In this document: piece after piece, positions 34,301 through 47,050 of the stretch
Layout of the letters: the number at the start of each line of letters is the position of its first letter
How positions within the stretch are numbered: position 1 is the stretch's first letter
Source of the DNA: Neocallimastix lanati (nom. inval.)
Lineage: Eukaryota; Neocallimastigomycota; Neocallimastigomycetes; Neocallimastigales; Neocallimastigaceae
Length of the DNA stretch: 64,000 nt
Direction: 5' to 3'
Assembly (NCBI GenBank): GCA_016946835.1
Contig: JACVTC010000018.1
Span: 272,501-336,500 of the forward strand
The notes under the pieces: generated by a model
Seen by the model: the letters and a program-made list of their open reading frames with translations, nothing else
The model's database searches: none
Told to the model about the DNA's origin: nothing
Position numbers and translations under genes: made by a program

Positions 34301-35066
34301 TTGTTTTAAACTTTAATTAATTTATTTAAATTATTTTAAAACAATAATTTTCTCAGAATTAAATTTTATAAAAATTATTACATTAAAAATTTGTCTTGTG
34401 GCTTAAAGAATATAATTCAAAAATTTAGTTCATATGATTTATTTACTTTATTTATTATTAAATCAAAGAATAATTTACATTTTTGAATTACACAAGAAAA
34501 ATTTTTAATTTAAAATGTGATTGGGATAATCACATCTTTACAATAACTTAGGAAACCTTAAGCACATATTAGAAATCGCCCAAACAAGATACCTGGACAA
34601 CATGGATAAGATTCGTACGGATAACTATCCAAGGTATAGGCTGTTAGATAAGGTATGGTTAAGAAAGCCATAGAATTACGATGTGTTGCCGTTTTACAAA
34701 CTAGCAACGAGAAAATATGGACCGTTTAAAGTAGTAGGCGTCGACAAAGAAAAGAAGAATTACAGATTAGACATTATTCGTTTGCCATTCTCGAATATGT
34801 ACTTATTGTTCCATGTGAGTGAATTGGAATCATTTTATAAATTACCCAAAACATTAGTATCAGCTCCTGAAGGTAACCAAAAGATTATTCATATCCTTGA
34901 ATCAAGAAAACACCAAGGACAATATTAATATCTGGTTGCGTACCAGAATGATAAACAAGAGTGGGTAAACGCCGACGTGATAGACGACAATCCTCACTAT
35001 GCAGAGTTGTTGGAGGATTACCAAGATTTTAGTAATAGCCAGTTTATTGCTAACGTCAACCATTAG
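31347..35066 (+). pseudogene. Decayed 5'-truncated copy of element C (C')
   Basis: Starts abruptly within the linker after the protease (GIEYTMDYYDYLVDY) and ends, like C, just before the LTR. Many in-frame stops (for example near 31495, 31578, 31893, 32619, 32776, 34673) and indels. The integrase zinc-finger region is deleted near 33215. RT motif A keeps the catalytic Asp (FSKFDL) that C has lost. The C-terminal chromodomain-like segment is still legible (IIHILESRKHQ). A solo LTR (33839-34542) interrupts the integrase C-terminal part. Confidence 0.92.
33839..34542. repeat. Solo LTR nested in the C' integrase
   Basis: 704 bp, TGTAAAAGGAGACAC...CACATCTTTACA, with a perfect ATAAC duplication (33834-33838 and 34543-34547). 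The C' reading resumes directly after it (NLGNLKHILEIAQ in C). A perfect stem GAAAAGTAT/ATACTTTTC sits around a TATAAATAG box on the minus strand. No other full copy in the window. Confidence 0.9.
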
Positions 35067-35090
35067 TAGCTTGCTCCTTGTGAGAGGCCT

Positions 35091-35641
35091 TGTAATAGAT
35101 ACATGGTAACATTAAGCCCATCCAATGATAGTTCTCTGGTTACGTAATGTATCTATGAACAGTTAGCTATTACAGCTAATCAAATAAAATCTTTCTTTTA
35201 ATTTTGTACATTAAATTTATTATTTTATAGTTTATTATATTAATAGTTATTTAGTTATAAATAGTTTTATTAATTGATTAGTAAATTAAGTTAAATTAAA
35301 TTATTTTACCAATCATTAAATTATTTGCATGTATAAAAACAACTGTACTTGTAACTATAACGCACTAGCGTTACTATTAACGTAAATTGTTATAAATAAA
35401 TATTAATATTAATAAATAAATATTAATTATTAAAATAAATAAAAATATTTTAGTATAAACCCAGTAACTAATAACGAAGAGTTATAAAGTGCTGTGCTAT
35501 ATTCTTAAGTGTTTAAAGTAAATAATTATAATTAATTTTAGTGTTTATTTTAACAACTCGAATAGAGAGGTGTTAAATTATCTTAGCATTTAAAATAATT
35601 ATTATTCGTTATATTAGTTAATAATAAACTTACCTTATACA
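35091..35641 (+). repeat. 3' LTR of C'
   Basis: 551 bp, TGTAATAGATACATGG...CTTACCTTATACA, the reverse-orientation counterpart of 11527-12084, after the same GAGAGGCCT priming tract. Confidence 0.85.
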
Positions 35642-35651
35642 TGACTATGTG

Positions 35652-36641
35652 TGTAAGAATCTATGATTATTTTTAAACAAATAATTATATTTTCTTATCT
35701 AAGTTATAATTAATATTATTTTTATCTAAATTATATTACATTCGTACATTTAATTATAATTAATGATTTATTTAATATAATATTAAATATCTATTTAATT
35801 TATTATCAAAAAATTATCTAGATAAATAGTTTTTATACATTTAAATAGTAATAATAATTTATTTAATCATTCTTTTAAATTTTAAATTTATTAGTTTTAG
35901 TTATTTATTGTCATTAAATTATGGAACTAAAGCATTATTCTATATTATATGATGAATTTAGTATTTTATGTACTACATAATTTAATATTATTAATATATT
36001 ATTTTACTTATACATTAATTAATATTTTATGATCAAAATATCTTTTATTCTTTTATTCTTTTATTTTCGACCATTAGATTAGAATAACTAATCGTTTAAT
36101 TAAGGTTTTTTCCAATTACTTGGAAGTAATCGGTTTTACTTAATTAACGCGATGATCGATATGAATAGAATATCGATCAAAAGTCTTATCTAGGTTTTTC
36201 TATCTAATCATTTCCTAGATAAGAGATTTGTTAAGATTAGAAGACACATTATATTTAACCTTATTTTTGAAAAAAATATAAATAAGGCTCTTGAGTTCTC
36301 TTTGAGAAATCAAGAGTTAATATTATCTCAGATATAATAATAATAATAATGAATATAACAAATATAATAAATAATAATAATAACAATAACAATAAAATAA
36401 ATACTTTTAATTATTTTTATATTAATAAAAAATAAAATTTTTAATAAAAGAATTTCTTAAAACATAAACCAACTCTCTTTTAAAATTTGATGTTTCGTTT
36501 ATTATATTTGCTATAATAAACTCCAAGTAATTAGATTTTAATCATAGGTAAGTATGATTCTTTTCTAATCTTTAATATTAGCAGTTAGAGCTAATATTAA
36601 TGATTAATAATTTAATTACATTTTATAATTAAATTATTATA
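35652..36641 (+). repeat. Solo LTR, family B
   Basis: About 990 bp, starting TGTAAGAATCTATGATTATT; the right end is mutated to ATTATTATAA. It is flanked by ATGTG (35647-35651 and 36642-36646), the same target sequence as the solo LTR at 9141. TATA box and hairpin at 36276-36316. Confidence 0.88.
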
Positions 36642-36644
36642 ATG

Positions 36645-37432
36645 TGATGCAATATGAATAGAAATAGTAATAATTGATAATATAATCCAATATTTTATTA
36701 TATACTTAATATTCTTATTATACTATATTTAATTATATTATATTTATATTATTAATTTATATATTAAAACTAATTTATATATTTTATTAATATTTTCTTA
36801 AAAAAGATATATTTTTATTAATTAATATTTAGATAAATAATTTATATTTTAATTAAAATAATAATAATATAAATAGTTTAAATTATGTTTTTAGTAATAT
36901 TAATTAATAATTTATTTTTATAATTTTAATTATTACTAAATATTTTAATTGATTTTTATGTAATTATTTCATATAACTCAGTATTAATTTTTATATAAAC
37001 AAATATTATTAATTAAAGTTGTGTAGAAAAAGAAGAAAAGTATTTAAAAGTAAGAAAAGATAAATTAGGATGTTAAGAAATTATTGAAATTGTTAGTAAT
37101 GATTAATTAGATTTTATTATTATTAGTTATTATTAGTTTTTAGTAGTTTCTAGTATTATTTTAGTATTAATTAAGTAATGTATAGTTATAAGTTGAAGTA
37201 ATTATAAACTCATTTCTTTTGATATAAAATTTTATGTAGAAAGTTAATAAAAATTATTTTATGTTTAAAAATGTAACAAAAATAAAAAATAAATAAAAAG
37301 ATAAAAACAATAAATAAAATAATAAATAAATAAAAAGTAAATATAATTATTATAATATAATATTCTCGGAATAATTCTCTTTTGCATAAACGTCCTACTA
37401 ACATATATGGTATTTAATAAAATACTGTATCA
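36645..37432 (+). repeat. Putative 5' LTR of element F
   Basis: TGATGCAATATG...AATACTGTATCA, 788 bp, a length and termini like LTR A. It is directly followed by a TGGTGGAG primer-binding candidate. No second copy is present, so it is inferred from position. Confidence 0.45.
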
Positions 37433-37439
37433 AAAATTT

Positions 37440-37456
37440 TGGTGGAGAATCCGGGC
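37440..37456 (+). promoter_or_regulatory. Candidate primer-binding site of element F
   Basis: TGGTGGAGAATCCGGGC; its complement would be a tRNA 3' end with a C/G-rich T-stem. It shares TGGTGGAGA with elements A and D. Confidence 0.5.
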
Positions 37457-37632
37457 GTACAAACCAAAGAATATTATGAAATTTATATTAATATTTATAT
37501 TTACTTTCTAAAAATTAAGATAATTAAATAATTAATATTAAATTAAATAATTAATTTTTTTATAATAATAATATAAATATATATATATATAAAAAAAAAA
37601 AAACGCGTTAAATATTATGGCTATGAATAATT

Positions 37633-37787
37633 AATAATTAAAGTGAACTGGGAATTCGAACCAGAATAAAAACGAATAAGTCTTTAATTATTATTCTTAG
37701 TATAGTTATTTTTAATCATTTTCTTTATTAATAATTAAAGACAACTGGGAATTCGGACCAGTATAAAAACTAATAAACCTTTAATTA
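37633..37787 (+). repeat. Two tandem structured repeats in the leader of element F
   Basis: Two homologous blocks (37633-37692 and 37730-37787). Each has an outer stem TAATTAAAG/CTTTAATTA and an inner stem CTGG/CCAG (extended to ACTGG/CCAGT in the second) around GAATTCG. They read CTGGGAATTCGAACCAG and CTGGGAATTCGGACCAG. Likely RNA structure of the leader. Confidence 0.6.
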
Positions 37788-38091
37788 AGTAATAATTTTA
37801 TAAATATAAGTAGTAATAGTTTAGTATCAAAATTAATATTAAATAATATTTTAGTAACAGTATATATATAATAGTTAGGAAAAATAATAGTTAATATTTA
37901 ATGATAATAATAAATAATATTTTAATAATAGTTTATTATAATTATTAAGTAATAATTAATAATAATAAATAATATTTTAATAATAGTGTATAAAATAAGA
38001 ATTAATAATAAAAATAATAATAATAATATTATTATTATATGAGTAAAAATATATAAAAACAAAATTACAAATTAAAATAATTATAAGATAA

Positions 38092-39269
38092 ATGGCGGAC
38101 GCTTCAAAAATAAGAAGAGACTTACCATACTTAGCGGATTATGGTAAGGACATAGATCCCTGGATAGAAGATTTTAAAAATATTATGGAAATTACATTGA
38201 GAAACCAAACAGAATTTTTGTTTGGGTGAAGAACGCAGTAGAGGCTGACATTAAAAATCTTTTAAAATCCTTATGTACTACAAGAAATAATGTTAAAAGG
38301 TTTCCTTCATATAAAGAAATTCAGAGGGCCATTGAAGACTATTTAGAAATTATTCAAAATGATAAGTGTTCAATTTTAAAGGCTTTAAAAATAAAAAGAA
38401 ATGAAACTATTAAGGGATTTAATTATAATTATTTAACTCTTTATCATCGACTTGACTTAGAATATAAAAAATTAATATGTGTAGATGATTATTTAAATGC
38501 TATACATGGTAGGGTATATATACATTCTCAAGTAATATTAGCTAACTGTAAAACATTAACTGAAGCTTTCGAAGTAGCAGAACGTGCAGAAAAAGCTGAA
38601 GTACGAACTATAACAAATAAAAATTCACAGAATGTTATGGTATATCAAAATAATATAAATAAAAATAATAACATTTTATTAAATCATCCAATTTAAGGGA
38701 ACTTTAAAGAACATGGAAATAATTTAAACAATTCTGGACAAGCGTCATCATATGTTATGGGTTATATAAATGAAAACTCCACCAATAATAGAAGGTTTAC
38801 ATCAGGTAGATATAATAACAATAAAAATAAGGATTTTAATAATAATTATTATTATCACGGAGTAGAACAAATTCAACAAAATAACACTTATGGTACTAGA
38901 GGATTTTTTAATAACTATGAACCAAAAGCTAGAAAATCTGTTATATGTTACTCATGTAAACAAATAGGACACAAATCTTATGAATGTCTTAATAATAACA
39001 ATAATGGTAGTAATAAAAATAATAATTTTAATAATATGAATAATTATGATATGGGTAATAATTATAATAATAATTTTGATTATAATAATAATAGTAATAA
39101 TTATAACAATTATTTAAATAATATTGTAATAATAATGACTATTATAATTATTTTAATGGTAGTAATCAATACCTTAATGGAAATAATAAAGTTACTAGAA
39201 ATAATATTACTAATGGAAATAATAATAATTTTAATGATAATAATATTCCCATTTGAGATAATAATTTAA
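38092..39269 (+). pseudogene. Gag of element F, frame-shifted, Asn-rich
   Basis: The ATG at 38092 opens a frame broken in the T5 run near 38213. Reading resumes as FVWVKNAVEAD and continues to the stop at 38694-38696, then onward to a CCHC knuckle (CYSCKQIGHKSYEC). Its centre resembles the D and E Gag proteins (KIKRNETIKGFNYNYLTLYHRL). After the knuckle come long AAT/AAC runs. The frame changes again near 39120, so the end is uncertain. Confidence 0.8.
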
Positions 39270-40148
39270 ATAGATATAACAACTCTAATAATAATATTAA
39301 TAATAATGGTAGTAATAACAATAATACTAATTATGGTTATTATAGAAATTCTAATAGAATAAATCAGGATATTAAAACTACTAGTTCAAATATTAATAGT
39401 AATTTCAATACCAATAGAAACAGTAATAATAACAATGGAGATAGCTTTAATAATAATAATAATAATTCATATAATGTTAGTACAACTCCAAATAGTAATT
39501 TCATAAATAATGGGTATCCTTATAATGATAATACACATAATTATAATGATATAAAAAATAAATATTTATATGAGAATAATAAAATAACTAATACAAACGG
39601 TTCAATTGATGATAATCATACAAGTATTGATAATATTTATTCCAATGATAATCATAATAACATAAATAATATAGAATATCTTAGCAAGAATATTAATAAA
39701 AATAATAAATTAAATAATAATAATATTAACAACACCTATGAAAATGACACCATTAATAAAAAATATAACAATATTAATATAAATAATAGTTATAAGAATA
39801 ATGATAATCATTGTAATAATGAAATTGACTTAAATAGAATTAGATGTTAATGAAAAGAAAATTAGTAATGACCCTGGTTCAAGTAATTATTATAAAATTA
39901 ATAATGAAGCACAATACCATAATGATAGAAGTTTAAGATATACGAATATACATAATAACAATGATTATTTAATCAACGAAAATAAGCATTTAAATAATTT
40001 TTACAATGATACTAATAATTACCAGAATGAGGAAATTATCGCTATTGCCTAAAAGAAGAGTAAAAATAATTCAATAAAAACCTCCCCATATACCAAAGAA
40101 ATAAAGAAAAAGCTTATAGATAATCCAGTTCCAATTATTACAAGTGCT
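39270..40148 (+). pseudogene. Asn-rich linker and start of pol of element F
   Basis: About 190 codons of almost pure Asn-rich sequence up to a stop near 39848. A charged segment then ends KEIKKKLIDNPVPIITSAM, which matches the pre-protease linkers of D (SLKDNPRPFATPAL) and E. The protease and everything after it are missing because another element fragment starts here. Confidence 0.6.
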
Positions 40149-41610
40149 ATGGTATGGAAAAATAAATGATTATATAGAAAAGATTAGAACGTTAACTACT
40201 GGTCTGTCTTGGGATGAAGAAGCTTTAGTCTTAATTTTCTATAATGGACTTCACCCAAAGTTCCAAGAAGAAATAGAAAAAATGGAAGAAACAAAGATTG
40301 GTGATATTTATTCTAAGTGTATCTTATTTGAAAATAATATTAAAAGTAAGGACCAATTAGAAATAATAATGGTAATATAAATTTGAGAAAGAAACATTCA
40401 AGCCCACACGTAAACAATAACAAGAATTATAATAATAATAATAATTATTATTATACTAAAAATAAATAAAGCAATAATTATTTTAATAATAATAACAATA
40501 ATAATAATCAAAATAATAACCAAAAAAACTAATTGATGGATTTCAAAAGGAGTCCAGAACATCAAAAAATTTAAAAACAATTTATTATAAATTTCCTACA
40601 CTTGATTCAATCAATGAATCAAATCTCCTATCTATTTTCCTTTTATTTAAATCCTATATTCCTATTAATTTTTAAATAATTTTACAATTAAAAATGGAAA
40701 AATTCAAAAATTAACTTCTGAATCTATGTTAGATTCAGGATCATAGGAATTTAATATATACATTAGGAGGAAAGGTTGCAAATCAAAGACAACATACAAC
40801 ATAGATGGTACCTTTTCTTCCAAGAATATAATTTTATAATAAAATATAGGCAGGGAAACAAAAATGGAAAACCTGACTGTCTATCTAGAAGACCTGATTA
40901 TATTAAAAACAACACTGAAGAAAAACCTGAAAATATTTTAGACATTAAAAATGTTAAAGAAATTCCATGTTTGTAAGTATTGTTAGTGACCTTTTAGAAA
41001 GAATTATTGATGCTACCAAGTCTGACGCTACAGAAAGGATATTCGTCTTTACTTTAGTCTTCAAAATGTAAAAAATTATATGTCTTATAAGCCCTTTAGA
41101 AAAATGGAAAAGTTTGAATTAAAGGACAATTTAATATTTTATAATAATCTAGTCTATATTCCTGAAGTTCTACGATTAGAAATATTAACAAAATATCATG
41201 AAAAGCTGCTACTGGTCATTTAAGAATTAGAAGAACTTTAGAGTTAATAACAAGAAACTTTTGGTGGCCTAAAATAAAAGAAGATGTAACCAAATATGTA
41301 AACTCTTGTCAATCCTGTGCAAGAAACAAAATAAATAGGCACAGAAAATATGGTCTTCTACAACCTTTGGATACTCCCGAAAGACCATGGAAATCTATAG
41401 AAATAGACTTTTTATGCGGTCTGATTCTAAAGGATATACAGTAATAATGGTAGTTGTCCATCGTTTTTCTGAAATGATCCACTTAATTCCCTTTAAACAA
41501 ATACCTGATGCAAAACAAACTGCTAAGGCTTTTATGAATAATTTTTTTAAACTACTTGGTTTACCTCAAGATATTTATAAAGACAGAGGATCTAAATTTA
41601 TTTACATATT
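40148..41610 (+). pseudogene. Internally deleted B-like Gag-Pol fragment
   Basis: Begins with a capsid-like piece (TGLSWDEEALVLIFYNGLHP), then an Asn-rich tail. A protease site MLDSGS is near 40730. It then jumps to the RNase H C-terminus (GNKNGKPDCLSRRPDY, as in element B) and the integrase zinc finger and core (CQSCARNK, then a D-containing core without the last Glu). RT is completely missing. Stops near 40980 and 41068. It is cut at about 41605 by LTR-like DNA. Confidence 0.82.
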
Positions 41611-42412
41611 ATATTTTATACATTTATATAAGTAATACAAAATTTATTTATTTATTAATATTATTCATTTAAATAGAATTTTTACAAAAGATTATGTAAA
41701 TTTGTATTTAATATTTTCTTACAAAAATATTAGTAATTTTAATTAAAATAAATTATGTATTTTATAATGTATTACAAACTATAAATGTATCTAATCTATC
41801 ATATTATTTAATTTCTATTTTTTAAATGAAAAAAAAAAAAAAAATCTTTTTTTTTATTAATTTCCATCCTATCAAGATTTAATATTTTAATAATTAATTA
41901 GAAAATCGGTAATTAAAGTTTTTCCTAACAAATAGGTTTTTTTTTAATTATACGATGATCAATATGATTAGAATATTGATAGAAAAACTATTTAGGTTTT
42001 TCTTCTAATCTTTTCCTAAATAGATTTTTTGTTAAGATTAGAAAATAAATTTATTTAACTGATTGATTTTTTTGACATAATATAAATAGGACTCTTGAAT
42101 TCTCTTTGAGAAATCAAGAGTTATTATTTTAAGAAAATATAATAAATAATAACTAGTAAAATAAATTTTATATTTATATATCAAAAAAAATACTATTAAT
42201 CATAAAAGCTTTTTTTTATTTTTCTTTATTATAAAATATTTTTAACTACTATTGCTTGGTTATTGTTTATTATATTTACTTATAACAAACTCTACGAATA
42301 ATTATTTATGTATAATCTTAATTTTTTCTCAATTTTATATGATGTAAAAATAATATTAAAATTGTAGTTAATAGTTATATTAATTAAATTTAGTTTTAGT
42401 ATAGCTCTTACA
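41611..42412 (+). repeat. Family-B LTR, left end unclear
   Basis: Sense on the plus strand: the usual GATGATCAATATGA...CTAATCTTTTCC block, TATAAATAGG box, and hairpin CTCTTGA...TCAAGAG (42092-42120); it ends AGCTCTTACA at 42412. The next bases GTTGGTACAACCCACAG could be a primer-binding site, but no gag follows. Confidence 0.7.
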
Positions 42413-43099
42413 GTTGGTACAACCCACAGTAGAAATATGTATTATTGTACTATGATATAACAATAATAATTATTTACTCTAAATATATTTTATATAATTT
42501 TAATACGACTGACGACTTGATTGGAAATAATTACTTTTAGAAATATAGTATGTATCATACCTAATTAGAATTTATCTCTGATTTGATAATAAAATAGGAT
42601 TGAATAAAAATAATTAGAAATAAAAAGAGAGAAATAATAATTATTAACTTAGAGAATTAATTAAAATAAGTAATTTTATTTAGTTTAGTTAATAAAAACC
42701 ATATTAATATTGTTGAAGGAACTAATTATAAATAATAGAGAGAGATTATTTATAATAGGGTTATAAATACATGTAATTAATAATTGTAATAAAAAAAAAA
42801 AAAACAAGATAAAATAAACTCATTTTAAAGAGATAAATAATTTATTTATCTAAAATATTTTTAGTATGAATTTCCTGTCTTCAAAGCCCTTAACCGTTAC
42901 AATTAACATCAACTGTACCACTGTTGGTGCGATGCACCAATAAAGATATAAAATTCATATTGAAGAATATGATATTATAAAATAGTTTAATAGATTAAAT
43001 AATTAATAAATTATTTTAAAAAAAAATTATTTCATTAATTAAAAAGTTAAATATATTTAGTATGTATATATTAAAATTGATTTATATAAACAAAATTAA

Positions 43100-43165
<66 letters not shown>

Positions 43166-43384
43166 TAGAGATAGAGGAGATTATAATCCAAAGATAAATA
43201 ATATTTCATGAACGGAGTTAGGATTAATAATTATAGAGTTATAAAAGAGATAACTAATAATTTAATATCCTACAATATTGAAATATTGAATTTTAGAATT
43301 ATAATAAATTAAATATTTTATTGTACTTAAAAAAAAAAATGTTCTTGTAAAATTTAATAAAAATAATAATAAATAAAATATCTT
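42413..43384. other. Spacer with a hairpin and a (TAA)n microsatellite
   Basis: A perfect short stem TTGGTGC/GCACCAA with loop GAT at 42919-42935. (ATA/TAA)n occupies 43099-43166. No coding frame seen. Confidence 0.55.
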
Positions 43385-43499
43385 AATAATAAAAAAAATA
43401 AAAGTTATTAATTTATGGTGTATTATTCAATCCAGAATAAATTATTTTAACTAGAGCAGGGTCAATAAGCCCAAGGTACAACACCACGTACCATTTATG
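43385..43499. repeat. Dispersed segment, second copy
   Basis: Matches 7380-7492: AAAAGTTATTAATTTATG, then GCCCAAGGTACAACACCACG and TACCAT. The next LTR is inserted at its right end. Confidence 0.6.
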
Positions 43500-44320
43500 T
43501 GTAAGAATCTATAATTATTTTTAAATAAAATAATTATATTTTCTTAGTTAATTTATAATAATTATAACTTTTTTTAATAATATTATATTTATTCATTTAA
43601 ATATTATTAATAATTTATTTAATTCAATTTTAGATATTCATTAATTTAATTTAAAAAAATTTAATTAATTAATTATTATTTATACATTTATAAATGATTA
43701 TAATTTATTTAATTTTACATTTAATTATTAAATTATTAGTTTTAGTTTATTTATTTTATTAAATTGTAAATAAGTATATTATGTATTCTGTTATGCATTT
43801 AATAATGTATTCTGTATTTTGTTAATTAATATTATTAATATGTTATTTTCCTTAAATGTAATTTTATTATTTTATGATCGAAATATCCTTAATTATTTTA
43901 TTATTTTATTTTCGATTAATTAGATTAGATTAGCGAATCGGTTAATTAGGGTTTTTTCCCAATCACTTCTTAAAAGTAATTGGCTTTATCTAATTGATAC
44001 GATGATTAATATGGATAGAATATCGATCAAAAATCTTATCTAGGTTTTTTCTGCCTAATCTTTTCCTAGAAAAGAAATTTGTTAAGATTAGAAAACAATT
44101 TTTTAATTTAACCTTATTTTTCAAAAAAGTATAAATAAGGCTCTTGATATTATTATAACTATTATAATATAACAATTATAATATAATAATAACAATATAA
44201 TAATAAAAATATTAAATATTTATATTTCTAATTTACTAAAGATAGTTTGATAATAAAGCAAATTTTAAAATAAAAAAAAATAAAAAGTTTTCTTCACTAA
44301 AATCTGTGTAATCTTTAATT
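43500..44320 (+). repeat. Family-B LTR, right end truncated
   Basis: Starts TGTAAGAATCTATAATT and keeps the block CTAATCTTTTCCTAG and the box TATAAATAAGGCTCTTGA. The right arm of the usual hairpin is lost, and it runs into a family-D gag fragment near 44320. Confidence 0.75.
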
Positions 44321-44329
44321 TTTATAGTG

Positions 44330-44886
44330 TTAAAGAAGACCAAAATTTACATCTTAAAGAACTTGCGAATTAAAAGAAACTAAAAGATCAAAGTCTTTAA
44401 TATAAGATATGGAACTTTGTATACTAAACTTAATAAAAAGAGAAGAAAGCGCATTGGTGTGCTTGATTATATTGATTCTATTCAAAATAATTATGAGGCC
44501 TTGAAGAAATTATCTCTTAAAGATCATATAAGAATGGATAAAGCTTTCAAAATTGCCGAGAAAGTAGAAAGACTTTCTGTAAAGTACAATAATATAAATA
44601 CCTATAATATTAATAATTCTCAACATAATCAAAATAATCAAAACAATACTACTTCAAGATTTTATCCTAATAGAAGAAATGAAACTTTTCAAGCAATTCA
44701 AACAATTAATTAACCAAAACTTCAAGATAATATAGAGGAATTAACCAGAAAATGAAAAATTTATCTGTCAAAACTTGCTTCTTCTGTAAAGAAAAAGGTC
44801 ACTAGTCAAACTATTGCCCTCAATTAAATTAAATTATGGAAGAAAATAAAAATGAAATATATTTCAAAAAGTCTTTAAACTTCAAA
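44330..44886 (+). pseudogene. Gag fragment of decayed family-D copy D2
   Basis: Begins at the equivalent of the middle of element D Gag and follows it closely (RRKRIGVLDYIDSIQNNYEA), with stops near 44713 and 44752. The knuckle keeps CFFCKEKGH, but the next codon is TAG. The slippery heptamer TTTAAAC is preserved at 44874-44880. The pseudoknot is weakened to 4-bp stems (GGAG/CTCC, AAGC/GCTT). Confidence 0.88.
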
Positions 44887-46648
44887 ATAGGAGCATAAGC
44901 ACTCCAAATGACAAAAAAATAGCTTCATTAAATAATTTACCAAATAAATTAATTACCAAGAATACTCCAATTGATAATAGTTTCCTTAATGAAGAATCTG
45001 AAGAATCTGATTTCAGTGATACAACTGAAAGTGAGGATGATATCATTATTAATGCTATTAAAAAATGAATAATAATAACAACGGAAAAGAAGAAAATAAT
45101 TCCAAGAAAGTCATAAAAGTTTAAAAGATAATCCACGTCCTTTTGCAAATCCTGCTTTAAGAAATAAGTAAGAAAATGAACTTCATAATAAACCGAATAA
45201 AGTTTATAAAAATCAAATACTTCCTTCAATTTTAACTCAACCAAATATTAATAAAGAAAAACAAAAAAAAGGAATTAAGAAATAAGACAAGAGTAAAAGA
45301 AAGTAAAGAAAAAAATAGCAATAATTCAACAAAAGGAAAGGAAAAAGTTGAATATGAAGATATACTTTTAATCGATAATGCAATAGAAGATATAAAAATA
45401 AATAAAATTAATAAACGAAATAAAATTAATACTTCGGAAAAATTAATTTCAACAAATATTAAATAAACTAGTAACGGGGATACACAGATGATAAAGAGGA
45501 ATATCAAAATTATAAATAATAAAGAACCTTACATTATAATGGATGATTTAAATAATCTTAAATCTAGTATTACGATAGGTCAACTCTTGAATGTATGTAC
45601 GAAAATTCGTCCACAATTAACTCTAGATTTAAAGTTAGAAAAATCTAAAATAATTGGAATATTAGATAATGTGATTGCACAAACTCTGTTAGTTAATAAC
45701 TATGATCATAGCTAAATAAGTAAATGTAATGAAGTAACTGAAGAATATTTAGCAATGGTTGATGCATGTGTTGATGGAGTACTAGGAAAACTTTTAATTG
45801 ACTCTTGTAGTAATCTTAGCATCGTTACTAAACATTACTTTGAAAAACTACCTGTTGAATATGAAGCAGTTGGAAAAAGTCGTGGAAGAATCCAACTAGC
45901 CACACAAGATGAAGAATACTCAGAAGGAATTGTTGTTCGATTACCAGTAAAAATTAATAATTATGAATTTAATGTAGACTTTATAATTGTTGAAAAAGAA
46001 GATTCTTTTTATGATATATTAAAAAATTTTAAAACTCAAACCTATCATAGTTTATTTATTCATCCAACCTTAAACAGTTTATGTAAACTTTTGTCAGAAA
46101 GTGAATTCGAAGAAATAGCTAAAATAAATAGTCAATGTTATGATGAGGAAAGTATAATCTGTACTATTAGAAAAGTTAATGAAACGAATAATGAAAAGGA
46201 AATTATAAAGGAATTAACTCCATTGGAATTTATTGAAAGGGATGAATTTTTAAGTACCTTAAATGAAGATTATAAGGAACACATTATTAAAATACTCAAA
46301 GAAATGATTGGCATAGTTGCTACATCAACAGAAGAATTAACTCCTTCTTAACTTTCACCACATAAGATCTGTTTAAAAGTTAATACAAAACCAGTAACAT
46401 TAAGAAGTTATAGGTTTAACAAAATTAAATCAGATATATTAAAAGAAGAACTTACAAAGCTTATTCAGAAAGAATTAATAGAACCATCCTGTTCAGAATG
46501 GTCATCTCCACTAGTATTTATTCTCAAACACAATGGAAAGTGGTGTTTATGCATTGACCACTGAAAAGTCAATGATATGACAGTGAAAAATTCTTATTCA
46601 GTTCTTTATATAGAATAAATTTTTGATACTCTTGGAGGAGCCAAAATA
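44880..46648 (+). pseudogene. Pol fragment of D2 (linker, protease, start of RT)
   Basis: Continues in the -1 frame relative to gag with several stops (near 45066, 45715, 46350). The protease site reads IDSCSNLSIVT, with the same Ser-Cys as element D. RT is recognisable to about 46645, where the copy stops before motif A. Confidence 0.88.
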
Positions 46649-47050
46649 TTATTATAATATCAATAATAATACGAAATATTTAAATGTATATCATAAAAAA
46701 TATAGATTTTCAATTGAATAATTATTAAAAGAGATAAATACACAATAGAATAAAAGTTCTTTTATAATTTATTTTTAATTTTATTAATATTATTTTTAGA
46801 ATTATTTTATTTTGTTTCTCTCTTTTTTTATTTAAAAAAAAATTTTTTTTTCTTTTTTTTTTTTTTTTTTATTCAAAATTTATTTAAAAATATTAAATTA
46901 TTAATTATTTATTTTTATCAAATAATTACATATTATTATTAATATAAATGTATAATATATTGGCTCTGAACTCTGAAATTTTTTTAACCTTCCCTTAAAG
47001 TATAATGTTTTAATTGATTCATAAAGTGGACTGAAACCTGCTATTAAGCA
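46649..47050. other. A/T-rich spacer
   Basis: Contains T-rich tracts (46845-46875); nothing else recognised. Confidence 0.45.

Noticed and set aside
39265-39271. TTTAAAT as a frameshift site of element F
   Set aside because: It is out of phase with the zinc-knuckle frame as read, has no clear downstream pseudoknot, and lies in Asn-rich A/T DNA where the heptamer arises easily.
45232-45507. Minus-strand hydrophobic frame resembling a membrane protein
   Set aside because: Complement of the Lys/Glu/Asn-rich linker of D2; such complements always read as Phe/Leu/Ser-rich.
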